Shown piece by piece: positions 9,239-15,531 of a stretch of DNA of 64,000 nt. The stretch lies in NCBI RefSeq assembly GCF_036032445.1, contig NZ_CP107932.1, positions 5,830,501 through 5,894,500 on the forward strand, given 5' to 3'. The notes beneath the pieces were generated by a model that was given only the letters and a program-made list of their open reading frames with translations, did no database searches and was not told the origin of the DNA. This DNA is from Nocardia sp. NBC_00416 (GTDB taxonomy: Bacteria; Actinomycetota; Actinomycetes; Mycobacteriales; Mycobacteriaceae). Position 1 is the first letter of the stretch. Each line of letters opens with the position of its first letter. A program made the position numbers and the translations under genes.

Positions 9239-9365
9239 GCTGTGTCTGATTGCGTCGCCTGTGGCGCCGCGGGTCGGGGCCCTTGTCAACCCCGGTTCTT
9301 CGCTCCGGCGCTCTGTCGCTCCAGAACCGGGGCGGGCCCCGACCTCGAGGGTGGACCATACGAGG
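9239..9365 (+). repeat. Dispersed hairpin element, copy A (type 1)
   Basis: Begins directly after the TGA of the upstream gene (TGAGCTGTGT) with a leader GCTGTGTCTGATTGCGTCGCC. This is followed by a long imperfect hairpin: the 5' arm holds GTCGGGGCCC, an internal loop TTGTCAA and CCCCGGTTCT, and the 3' arm holds AGAACCGGGG-C-GGGCCCCGAC. A tail with GACCATACGAGG follows. A near-identical copy lies at 57658-57809, and a copy with the same leader but different arms lies on the minus strand at 58125-58253. It is not coding in any frame I would trust. Confidence 0.8.
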
Positions 9366-9416
9366 TGGACCAGGGGTGTGGGTGGAGGTGCATTTGTATG
9401 GTTTCCTCCGCGAACA

Positions 9417-9456
9417 GAACGAGACCGCCGGATTACCCCGGCGGTCTCGTTCTTCG
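9417..9456. terminator. Bidirectional intrinsic terminator
   Basis: A perfect 15-bp stem (9417-9431 with 9438-9452, loop ATTACC) lies 15 bases beyond the desaturase stop codon. The outer ends are GAACGAGACC and GGTCTCGTTC, so short A/T tracts flank it on both strands. It most likely ends the minus-strand desaturase transcript. Confidence 0.85.
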
Positions 9457-9470
9457 GGTGTTTCGGAGCC

Positions 9471-10439
9471 TCAGCTGTTCGCGGTGGCGAAGGCCTTCTC
9501 GCGTTTCGCTGCCTCGCGGGCGAGCATCCGGTCGCGCTGTTCTTCGAACTTGACGACGTCGCCGGACAATTTCTCCAGGAAATCGGCGAGCCGTTCCCGG
9601 GTCTGTTCGCCGTGGGCGGTGAAGTCGGTACGGCCGAACACATCCCATTTCTTGAGAACGGGCTGCACGACCTCTTCGAGGTGCTGGCGCAGATCGTAGA
9701 TACCGTGCTTGGCCATGAGCACACCGTTGCGGCGGAAATTCGGCATTCCGGCACCCGGCATCTGGAAATTCTCCAGAATCAGTGTGATCGCGTCCAGCGC
9801 CTGATCCGGGCACAGGTCCAGGGCCGCGCCGCACATATTGCGGTAGAAGATCATGTGCAGGTTCTCGTCGGCGGCGATGCGCTGCAGCATCCGGTCGGCG
9901 ATGGCGTCGTCGCAGACTTTGCCGGTATTCCGGTGCGAGACGCGCGTGGCCAGCTCCTGGAAGGTCACGTAGGCGACCGAATGCAGGAAACCGGCGTCGG
10001 CCTCGGCGGGCGAGGCGAACCCGTTGGTCATGTGGATCATGCGGGCCTGCTCCAGCGCGACCGGGTCGACGCCGCGGGTCACCACCAGGTAGTCGCGCAT
10101 GGCGATGCCGTGGCGGTTCTCCTCGGCGGTCCAGCGTCCGACCCAGGTGCCCCAGGCGCCGTCCTGGGAGAAGTTCTCGGCGATCTCGCGGTGGTAGGAG
10201 GGCAGGTTGTCCTCGGTGAGCAGGTTGGTGATCATGGCGGCTTTGGCGACTTCGCTGAGCTTGGATTGCTCGGGGTCCCAGTCCTGTCCGCCCATCGCGG
10301 CGAAATTGCGGCCTTCGTCCCAGGGCACGTAGTCGTGCGGATGCCACTCTTTTGCCAAGGAGAGGTGCCGGTTGACGTTCTGCTCGGCAACCGGCTCCAA
10401 CTCTGTGAGCAGCTCGAGTTGAGTCAGATCCCTAGCCAT
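9471..10439 (-). CDS. desA1: Acyl-ACP desaturase, DesA1-like
   Basis: Soluble di-iron stearoyl-ACP-type desaturase of 322 residues that introduces a double bond in long acyl chains. In mycobacteria DesA1 acts on mycolic acid precursors. The two ferritin-type iron ligands are clear: EENRHG near residue 105 and DENLH near 190. ELEPV, NRHLS and GGQDWDP at the N-terminus and FQELATR-SHRNTGK are shared with M. tuberculosis DesA1 (Rv0824c) as I remember it. The ATG at 10439 is chosen because GAAGGG lies 9 bases upstream. The gene is convergent with the Mce-associated gene and closed by the hairpin at 9417-9456. A short palindrome upstream may be an operator. Confidence 0.92.
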   Translation of the reverse strand: MARDLTQLELLTELEPVAEQNVNRHLSLAKEWHPHDYVPWDEGRNFAAMGGQDWDPEQSKLSEVAKAAMITNLLTEDNLPSYHREIAENFSQDGAWGTWVGRWTAEENRHGIAMRDYLVVTRGVDPVALEQARMIHMTNGFASPAEADAGFLHSVAYVTFQELATRVSHRNTGKVCDDAIADRMLQRIAADENLHMIFYRNMCGAALDLCPDQALDAITLILENFQMPGAGMPNFRRNGVLMAKHGIYDLRQHLEEVVQPVLKKWDVFGRTDFTAHGEQTRERLADFLEKLSGDVVKFEEQRDRMLAREAAKREKAFATANS

Positions 10440-10510
10440 GTAATCAAGCCCTTCATCTGTCGCGTTCGTGCGGGTCACCTGTTCAGACCGTTGCCGATGC
10501 GGCCCTACCT

Positions 10511-10542
10511 TACGGCACCGTAGGTGTGATGCGAAACGCATC
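10511..10542 (-). promoter_or_regulatory. Two palindromes upstream of desA1, putative operator
   Basis: TACGGCACCGTA is symmetric about its CA centre, and 5 bases further on lies GATGCG-AAA-CGCATC with perfect 6-bp arms. Desaturase genes of mycobacteria are controlled by acyl-CoA-responsive TetR proteins such as MadR. I cannot confirm that either site matches that operator, so the assignment to a regulator is inference. Confidence 0.4.
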
Positions 10543-10879
10543 CGACCGAGAAAGAGTGCACGTTGGCGCACGTGTTTCTGCCACGGGCGGTCACTACCGA
10601 GTGTATGACCCAAAACTCGGTCATGTGGCTATCGACCTGGGAACCGAGGGTGTTAGCCGCGGTGGGAAATGGCACATCGAGGAGGGGTCGGCGGGTGTGG
10701 ACCGCGATCGGTACGAGGCGGGAGGGGGCTGATCACGACATTCTTTTCTGTGGGAATGTGCGCGCGAGGAACCGGTGGCACCGCGCCAGATCAAGATCGA
10801 ACGGATCAGCGCCGGTCACAGCGGTCGCGAGGGCAGGACTGGGCGAACTCACAGCTCCGACCCGGCGGTGTGACGATTC

Positions 10880-10908
10880 CGGGCGCCCGGTTCGTGACCG
10901 GGCGCCCG
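10880..10908 (-). terminator. GC hairpin after tRNA-Lys
   Basis: Perfect 11-bp stem CGGGCGCCCGG/CCGGGCGCCCG with a 7-base loop, starting 3 bases beyond the tRNA-Lys 3' end on the minus strand. No T-tract follows, so it is a weak or processing-type terminator. Confidence 0.6.
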
Positions 10909-10911
10909 AGG

Positions 10912-10984
10912 TGCCCCCACCAGGGCTCGAACCTGGGACCTGCGGATTAAAAGTCCGTAGCTCTACCAACTGAGCTATAGGGGC
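10912..10984 (-). tRNA. tRNA-Lys(TTT)
   Basis: Read on the minus strand, the acceptor arm GCCCCTA pairs with TGGGGGC (one G-T wobble), with a D-arm TAGCTCAGTTGGTAGAGCTA, anticodon loop ACTTTTAA (anticodon TTT) and T-arm CAGGTTCGAGCCCTG. The discriminator base is A and CCA is not encoded. Length is 73. Confidence 0.95.
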
Positions 10985-11851
10985 GCGCGGGCAAGTGTAA
11001 TGGGAGGGTCCGGTTTTCTCGTAATCGGGCGGTTACGCTGGTGCTTTCCGTCACCCGCCCCGGCCGTCCGGGTGGGGCGCCGAGCGGCCGGCGGGGGGAG
11101 GTCGGGGCGTCTCGTGGCCCGGTCCCGCATGGTTCGGCGGACCGAAACCATACCCAGGGGTTCCGAAACACGGTACCGGCCGCATTGTTGATACAACGGG
11201 TAGCACGATACGATCCAAATATGTTGGATACCAATGCCTTTGGATCGGTAAAGGCAGAGTTCTCGCAATTGTGGGGTCCGGGGGCTCGCGTCCCGGAGTG
11301 TCGCGGGCCGCTCGGCGCCCGGGGGCGAGACGGTATGCATCGAGGGGTCGGAGTGGCCGGCTGAGTATCGGTCCGGACCCTGTCCGAGTGGTCGAACATC
11401 CTGCGTTACCAGGGGATTCGAGCGGCCAGACGGTAGTCGCGAATCGTGGTGCGTGCACGAAATCCGAGTGCTGGAATGGTAACTCGCTCCATCGGTTTGC
11501 CGCATGTCGGTACTCGATTCCGAGTAGCGTTACGGGTCAGCGAATTCGGGGTGTGACTTGGGTCGACGCTGTGGGAGGCGGATCGGGGACGACGTACAGC
11601 GCAACAGAAAGCCCGGATGCGCACCCCCTGCGGCGCACCCGGGCTCACAAACTATACCAGCCGGTGTGTTTCTACCTCCGCCTAGGTTCCGTACCAAAAG
11701 TTCGATATAGGTCAATAAACCGACCAAAGGTCGGGATACAACAGGATAAGTTCGCGACGTCGGCCCGCTCTACAAAAGCAGCTGCACGGTCGCGGGCATT
11801 CCGTGGGTGGAAATCCGGCGGATTGCACAAGGCTTCGGAGGCGTTTCGAGC
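10985..11851. other. Long lower-GC intergenic region upstream of the TetR gene
   Basis: About 870 bases with no gene I can support; open frames here overlap the TetR gene or are short. GC drops clearly around 11180-11260 and 11640-11760 relative to neighbours. Features seen are an inverted repeat ATCCAA-n5-TTGGAT at 11213-11229 with a further TTGGAT 12 bases on, and a hairpin at about 11610-11644 with AGCCCGG/CCGGGCT ends and, on the minus strand, a TTTCTGTT tail that resembles a terminator. A CCGACC-AAA-GGTCGG site lies at 11720-11734. It may be the remains of a lost gene plus the regulator promoter. Confidence 0.5.
11720..11734 (+). promoter_or_regulatory. Palindrome upstream of TetR gene, putative autoregulatory element
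   Basis: CCGACC-AAA-GGTCGG is a perfect inverted repeat 118 bases upstream of the regulator start, in an A/T-rich setting (AATAAACCGACC). Butyrolactone-receptor regulators (ArpA/ScbR type) bind loosely similar symmetric elements and usually control their own gene. The link to this regulator is inference from position and family. Confidence 0.45.
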
Positions 11852-12514
11852 ATGGCACGGCAGCAAGAGCGGGCCCGTCGGACACGGGCAGCAATTATCC
11901 GGTCCGCCGCCGTTGAGTTCGGGAAGAGCGGCTATGCCGCGGCTTCGCTCAACCGCATATTGGAAGGGTCGCGAGCGACCAAGGGCGCCATGTACTTCCA
12001 TTTCGACTCGAAGGAAGACCTGGCGCGGGCCGTGCTCGATTCGGCCATCGAGCGATACAGCACCACAATCGACCGCTGGCTCGTGCGCGTAGACCTGGGG
12101 CCGCTCGATATTCTGCACGGCGTCTTCGACGAGATCGCGCTGCGGCTCGTGCACGACATCATTGTCCAAGCAGAATTCCGGCTCGTCATCGATCCCGGTT
12201 TTCGTCGGCAGGGTCACGGCGGCTGCCGGATGTTGTCCTCGACCATCCGGAACCTGACCGTCGGGGCGATCGAGCAGGGCCAGCTGCGCCCGGATACCGA
12301 CCCGGACCGTTTCACCCGTACCCTCGCCGGTGCTCTCATCGGCCAGGTCTATATCGCCGATGCCCACGGCGGTGATCCGGATCTGCGGACCCGGTTTCGG
12401 GAGGCGCTGGAAGTCGTGGTGCAGGCCACCTGCACCACGGAATGGGCGACGGGTTTCGTGCGTTCGGGGTGGCGCGCGAGCGCGCGCCTGGAAGAACTGG
12501 GTTCGCCCACCTGA
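11852..12514 (+). CDS. TetR-family regulator resembling gamma-butyrolactone receptors
   Basis: A 220-residue one-component repressor. The N-terminal DNA-binding domain (about 1-60) contains RTRAAIIRSAAVEFGKSGY, a recognition helix region ATKGAMYFHFDSKEDLA, and the spacing typical of the ArpA/ScbR butyrolactone-receptor group. The C-terminal ligand domain shows FRLVIDPGFRRQGHG and a Trp-containing tail, also reminiscent of that group. ATG at 11852 is chosen because GGAGG lies 10 bases upstream; the frame is open further back but uses no better start. It is preceded by a symmetric operator-like site at 11720-11734. No butyrolactone synthase (AfsA-like) is visible in the window, so the ligand is unknown. 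Confidence 0.75.
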   Translation: MARQQERARRTRAAIIRSAAVEFGKSGYAAASLNRILEGSRATKGAMYFHFDSKEDLARAVLDSAIERYSTTIDRWLVRVDLGPLDILHGVFDEIALRLVHDIIVQAEFRLVIDPGFRRQGHGGCRMLSSTIRNLTVGAIEQGQLRPDTDPDRFTRTLAGALIGQVYIADAHGGDPDLRTRFREALEVVVQATCTTEWATGFVRSGWRASARLEELGSPT

Positions 12515-12608
12515 CCAGCAGATTTGGGAATTGTGCGTACCCTGTCATAAGCTATGCGAGCTCCCAACGGACAGCCGTTGAAAGCCGGTCCGGAGAAATC
12601 CGGGACGA

Positions 12609-12681
12609 GCCCCCTTCGTCTAGCGGCCTAGGACGCCGCCCTTTCAAGGCGGTAGCGCGGGTTCGAATCCCGTAGGGGGTA
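12609..12681 (+). tRNA. tRNA-Glu(TTC)
   Basis: Acceptor GCCCCCT pairs with AGGGGGT (terminal G-T), anticodon loop CTTTCAA with anticodon TTC, T-arm GGGTTCGAATCCC. Discriminator A at 12681 is followed by an encoded CCA (12682-12684). First of a three-tRNA cluster. Confidence 0.95.
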
Positions 12682-12711
12682 CCACTCACGAAAGTGGGTG
12701 GCACACAGCAA

Positions 12712-12785
12712 GGCCCTGTGGCGCAGTTGGTTAGCGCGCCGCCCTGTCACGGCGGAGGTCGCGGGTTCGAGTCCCGTCAGGGTCG
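12712..12785 (+). tRNA. tRNA-Asp(GTC)
   Basis: Acceptor GGCCCTG/CAGGGTC, D-arm GTGGCGCAGTTGGTTAGCGC, anticodon loop CTGTCAC (GTC), T-arm GGGTTCGAGTCCC. Discriminator G followed by encoded CCA (12786-12788). It lies 30 bases after tRNA-Glu. Confidence 0.95.
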
Positions 12786-12843
12786 CCAGTGAATGCCGGA
12801 GTGATCCGGCATTCATCGGATGGCATTCGTTCCGGGTGCCTGC

Positions 12844-12917
12844 GGCCAGGTAGCTCAGTTGGTACGAGCGTTCGCCTGAAAAGCGAAAGGTCGCCGGTTC
12901 GATCCCGGCCCTGGCCA
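12844..12917 (+). tRNA. tRNA-Phe(GAA)
   Basis: Acceptor GGCCAGG/CCTGGCC, D-arm TAGCTCAGTTGGTACGAGC, anticodon loop CTGAAAA (GAA), T-arm CCGGTTCGATCCCGG. Discriminator A; CCA not encoded. Last of the Glu-Asp-Phe cluster and followed by a terminator. Confidence 0.95.
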
Positions 12918-12923
12918 CAATCA

Positions 12924-12955
12924 ACCCCCTGATCATCGAGATCGGGGGGTTTCTG
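12924..12955 (+). terminator. Terminator of the tRNA cluster
   Basis: ACCCCCTGATC (12924-12934) pairs with GATCGGGGGGT (12940-12950) with one wobble, loop ATCGA, then TTCTG. It begins 6 bases after tRNA-Phe. Confidence 0.85.
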
Positions 12956-12991
12956 CTCGTCTGGACCCGGTGCGGATGCGATGCTGGGGTC

Positions 12992-13174
12992 ATGGCCGAA
13001 CGGTGGTACTACTGCTTGAAGCATCAGCGCGCCGAGCGGGGGCGTCAGTGCTGGTTCCGGGACCGGATGGGGCCCTATCCGGATCGAGCCACCGCCGAAC
13101 GCGCCCTCGAGATCGTGCGGCAGCGCAACGCTACCCAAGATGCGGCGGACCGGACTTGGCGCGAGGGCGACTGA
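12992..13174 (+). CDS. Conserved small actinobacterial protein, function unknown
   Basis: A 60-residue protein beginning MAERWYYCLKHQRAE. It has two Cys (8 and 20), an RMGPYPDRATAERALE segment and an acidic end. I recall short actinobacterial proteins with the same WYYC-KH...DRMGPY pattern, usually annotated as hypothetical, so it looks real despite its size; codon use also fits coding. I cannot assign a function. The CxxH-like head might bind a metal, but that is speculation. It lies between the tRNA terminator and the mannosyltransferase. Confidence 0.65.
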   Translation: MAERWYYCLKHQRAERGRQCWFRDRMGPYPDRATAERALEIVRQRNATQDAADRTWREGD

Positions 13175-13338
13175 ATCTCGCCCGAAAACGGCGGATTGTC
13201 CTGCATCTGGACGCTATGACCGGTGCGCTGCATTCCCTGGTGGGCGGTTGGGCTACCGTTCACGGGTAATACGTAGCGACGCTCGCGGCCCGCTTGACCG
13301 GCTGTGGGGCGAGACCAGGTAAACAGGGAGGGCGACCC

Positions 13339-14058
13339 TTGAGGGTTACCGTTGTTGTGCCGACCTACAACGAGCGGGAAAATCTGCCGGTGGCGGTGGA
13401 GCGGCTGACGGCGCTGCCCGTGCCCGATCTGCACATACTGGTGGTGGACGACAACTCCCCGGACGGCACGGGTGAGGTGGCCGACAAGCTGGCCGTCGAC
13501 CTGCCGAACGTCGTTTCGGTCCTGCACCGGACCGAGAAGGACGGTCTGGGGCGCGCCTACATCGCCGGCATCACCCAGGCCCTCGACGAGGGCGCGGATG
13601 TGGTCGTCCAGATGGACGCCGATCTGTCCCATCCCGCCGAGGTGATCCCCGCCATGCTGGAGGAACTGACCCGGCCGGGGACGGGAGTGGTGCTCGGATC
13701 CCGCTACGTGCCCGGCGGCTCGACCGCCTCGGAATGGAAGTGGTACCGCAAGGCCCTTTCGGCCTGGGCCAACTTCTACGTGAACGGCATCCTGCGGCTC
13801 GGGATCAAAGACGCCACCGCCGGTTTCAAGGCGTGGGAAGCCGATACGTTGCGCGCCATCGATATCGGCACGATCCGCAGCAACGGCTACTCGTTCCAGG
13901 TCGAGATGAACTATCGAGCGAAGAAGCAGAGCATCGGTATCGCCGAGGTGCCCATCCGATTCGAGGAACGCACGCTGGGCGCCTCCAAGATGAGTCTGCG
14001 GGTGCAGCTGGAATCGGCGCTGATGCCGTGGAAGCTGCTGTTCGGGCGTACGCTCTGA
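13339..14058 (+). CDS. ppm1: Polyprenol-phosphate mannose synthase (glycosyltransferase family 2)
   Basis: Membrane-face enzyme that transfers mannose from GDP-mannose to polyprenyl phosphate, giving the donor for lipomannan/lipoarabinomannan and protein mannosylation. The 239-residue catalytic domain has the GT-A start VVVPTYNERENLP, the DDNSPDGT block near residue 36, and the metal-binding DAD in QMDADLSHPAE. The SNGYSFQVEMNYRA acceptor region follows. The TTG at 13339 is taken as start because GGGAGGG ends 6 bases before it; the frame is open to 13294 without another signal. It is the stand-alone form: M. tuberculosis Ppm1 (Rv2051c) carries an extra N-acyltransferase domain that is absent here. 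Confidence 0.88.
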   Translation: MRVTVVVPTYNERENLPVAVERLTALPVPDLHILVVDDNSPDGTGEVADKLAVDLPNVVSVLHRTEKDGLGRAYIAGITQALDEGADVVVQMDADLSHPAEVIPAMLEELTRPGTGVVLGSRYVPGGSTASEWKWYRKALSAWANFYVNGILRLGIKDATAGFKAWEADTLRAIDIGTIRSNGYSFQVEMNYRAKKQSIGIAEVPIRFEERTLGASKMSLRVQLESALMPWKLLFGRTL

Positions 14059-14064
14059 CCCGGT

Positions 14065-15531
14065 TCACGCGGGCCAGTCGCGCAGTGTCTCCAGGTACTG
14101 CTGCCGGACCTTCGCGACCAGATCGTCCATGCCGGACGGATCCCACGCACTGATATCGATGGGCGGCAGGATCGCCACGTCGACTATGCCGGGCCGGGCG
14201 ATCATCGAATCGCGGCGGCCGATATCGGCGGCATTGCGGATCACTACCGGGATCACGGGTACTCCCGCCTGTGCGGCGATATGGAAGGCGCCCTTCTTGA
14301 ACCCGCCCGGTTGCGCGGTGTAGGAGCGGGTGCCCTCCGGGGCGATCGCGATGGACAGGCCCGCGCGCAGGGTGTCCACCACCGGAGCCAGCGAGGCTTT
14401 GGCGCGGTCGGTGTTCGAACGGTCGATGAAGGTGACGCCGACGAATCGCATGAGCGGGCCGAAGATCGGGTGCCGGATGAGTTCCTTCTTGCCGACACCG
14501 GTGACGCCCGCGCCGAGGACGGTGGGCACGATCAGGACATCGAACTGACTCTGATGGTTGAAGAGGAACACCGCGGGCCGTGGGCTCCGGGCGTGCTCCG
14601 CGCCGGTGACCCGCAGCCGGATTCCGCACAGCCGCAGCGGCCAGCCGGCGCCGTATCTCATGAGCGCGTCGGCCATGGCCCGGCGGTCGCGTGTGTAGGA
14701 CTTGCGCAGGATGCCGAACAGCGCGCCACCGAGCAGCGCGCCCAACCCGAGCAGTGTTCTCAGGAAGTCGGCGGGGCGCGGGGTCGTGCGCGGGCCGACC
14801 GGGGGCACCGCCCAGCCGTATTCGGCTGCCGCCGCGGCGAGAACGGGGTCGGGCGCTATCGGCGTCGGTTTTCCCGCGCGCGACAGCAACGGGAGATCGG
14901 TGGCGCTACCGGAATAGATGTGGGAGCGGCCGAGGTCGATCCCGTGGGTCGCCGCGAATTCGGATACCGCCGCGGCCTTTTCGGGGCCGTACAGCACTTC
15001 GCCCTCGATCTGCCCGGTCAGCCGGTCGGCGGCGACCGCGAAGCGCGTGCCGAGCACATGGGGGATTCCCAGCGCCGTCGCCGCGGGCCGCAGCTGGTAT
15101 TCCGCTGCGGTTCCGGTGAGCACCACTGTGTGCCCAGCGGCGATATGTTCCTGGACCAGGCGCCACAGTTCCGGCCGCAGCCGGTCGTACCAGCTTCGTT
15201 TGAACAGCCTTTCACCCAGCGCGGCCATTTCGGCCGGGGTGCGCTCGGCGCTGGCACCGGCGGCGCGCTCGAGCATATCGGCCGCGGCGCTCGCGCCGCT
15301 GTGACGCAGTTGGTCGAACAGGGCTTCGGTCAAGTGGCGATCGGCGCCGCGGAACCGCCGCGCAGGCGCCGATTCCAGCTCCGCGATCGCCGTCAGATCG
15401 AAGACGGCGCCGATTTCCGCGCCGCGTGGCCCGGATCGGATCGCCGCGACCGCTGTGTCCATATCGGTGCTTCCGGGCACCGGGGGGACCGTGCGTTCAC
15501 CGTGCGAGCTCTCGGTTCCGGTTTCGCTCAT
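14065..15531 (-). CDS. plsC: PlsC-type acyltransferase fused to HAD-like domain
   Basis: A 488-residue protein with an N-terminal HAD-like domain (about 35-235) and a C-terminal 1-acylglycerol-3-phosphate acyltransferase domain (about 270-480). The acyltransferase motifs are intact: NHQSQFD near residue 323 (HX4D), VGKKEL, FIDRSN and APEGTRS. The HAD domain is not canonical: motif I reads FDLTAI instead of DxDxT and motif IV reads SGSATDLPLL, lacking the first Asp. Phosphatase activity is therefore doubtful. The same fusion exists in M. tuberculosis Rv2483c beside plsB2 (Rv2482c). The start overlaps the plsB stop by four bases (ATGA), so both are translated from one message. Confidence 0.88.
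   Translation of the reverse strand: MSETGTESSHGERTVPPVPGSTDMDTAVAAIRSGPRGAEIGAVFDLTAIAELESAPARRFRGADRHLTEALFDQLRHSGASAAADMLERAAGASAERTPAEMAALGERLFKRSWYDRLRPELWRLVQEHIAAGHTVVLTGTAAEYQLRPAATALGIPHVLGTRFAVAADRLTGQIEGEVLYGPEKAAAVSEFAATHGIDLGRSHIYSGSATDLPLLSRAGKPTPIAPDPVLAAAAAEYGWAVPPVGPRTTPRPADFLRTLLGLGALLGGALFGILRKSYTRDRRAMADALMRYGAGWPLRLCGIRLRVTGAEHARSPRPAVFLFNHQSQFDVLIVPTVLGAGVTGVGKKELIRHPIFGPLMRFVGVTFIDRSNTDRAKASLAPVVDTLRAGLSIAIAPEGTRSYTAQPGGFKKGAFHIAAQAGVPVIPVVIRNAADIGRRDSMIARPGIVDVAILPPIDISAWDPSGMDDLVAKVRQQYLETLRDWPA

Larger units (their letters stand above)
10440..10911. other. Intergenic region with desaturase promoter
   Basis: No convincing gene. On the desaturase side it holds TACGG-CA-CCGTA at 10511-10522 and a perfect inverted repeat GATGCG-AAA-CGCATC at 10528-10542, 70-105 bases upstream of the desaturase start codon. 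These are the kind of spaced symmetric sites used by TetR/GntR regulators. The remainder (about 10560-10870) shows nothing I can name. Confidence 0.5.

Noticed and set aside
9224..9754. 176-codon minus-strand frame over the hairpin element
   Set aside because: It runs antiparallel through the repeat and the desaturase gene; the peptide is a translation of the palindrome.
11271..12092. 273-codon plus-strand open frame overlapping the TetR gene
   Set aside because: Overlaps the well-supported regulator in another frame and lacks family features or a ribosome site.
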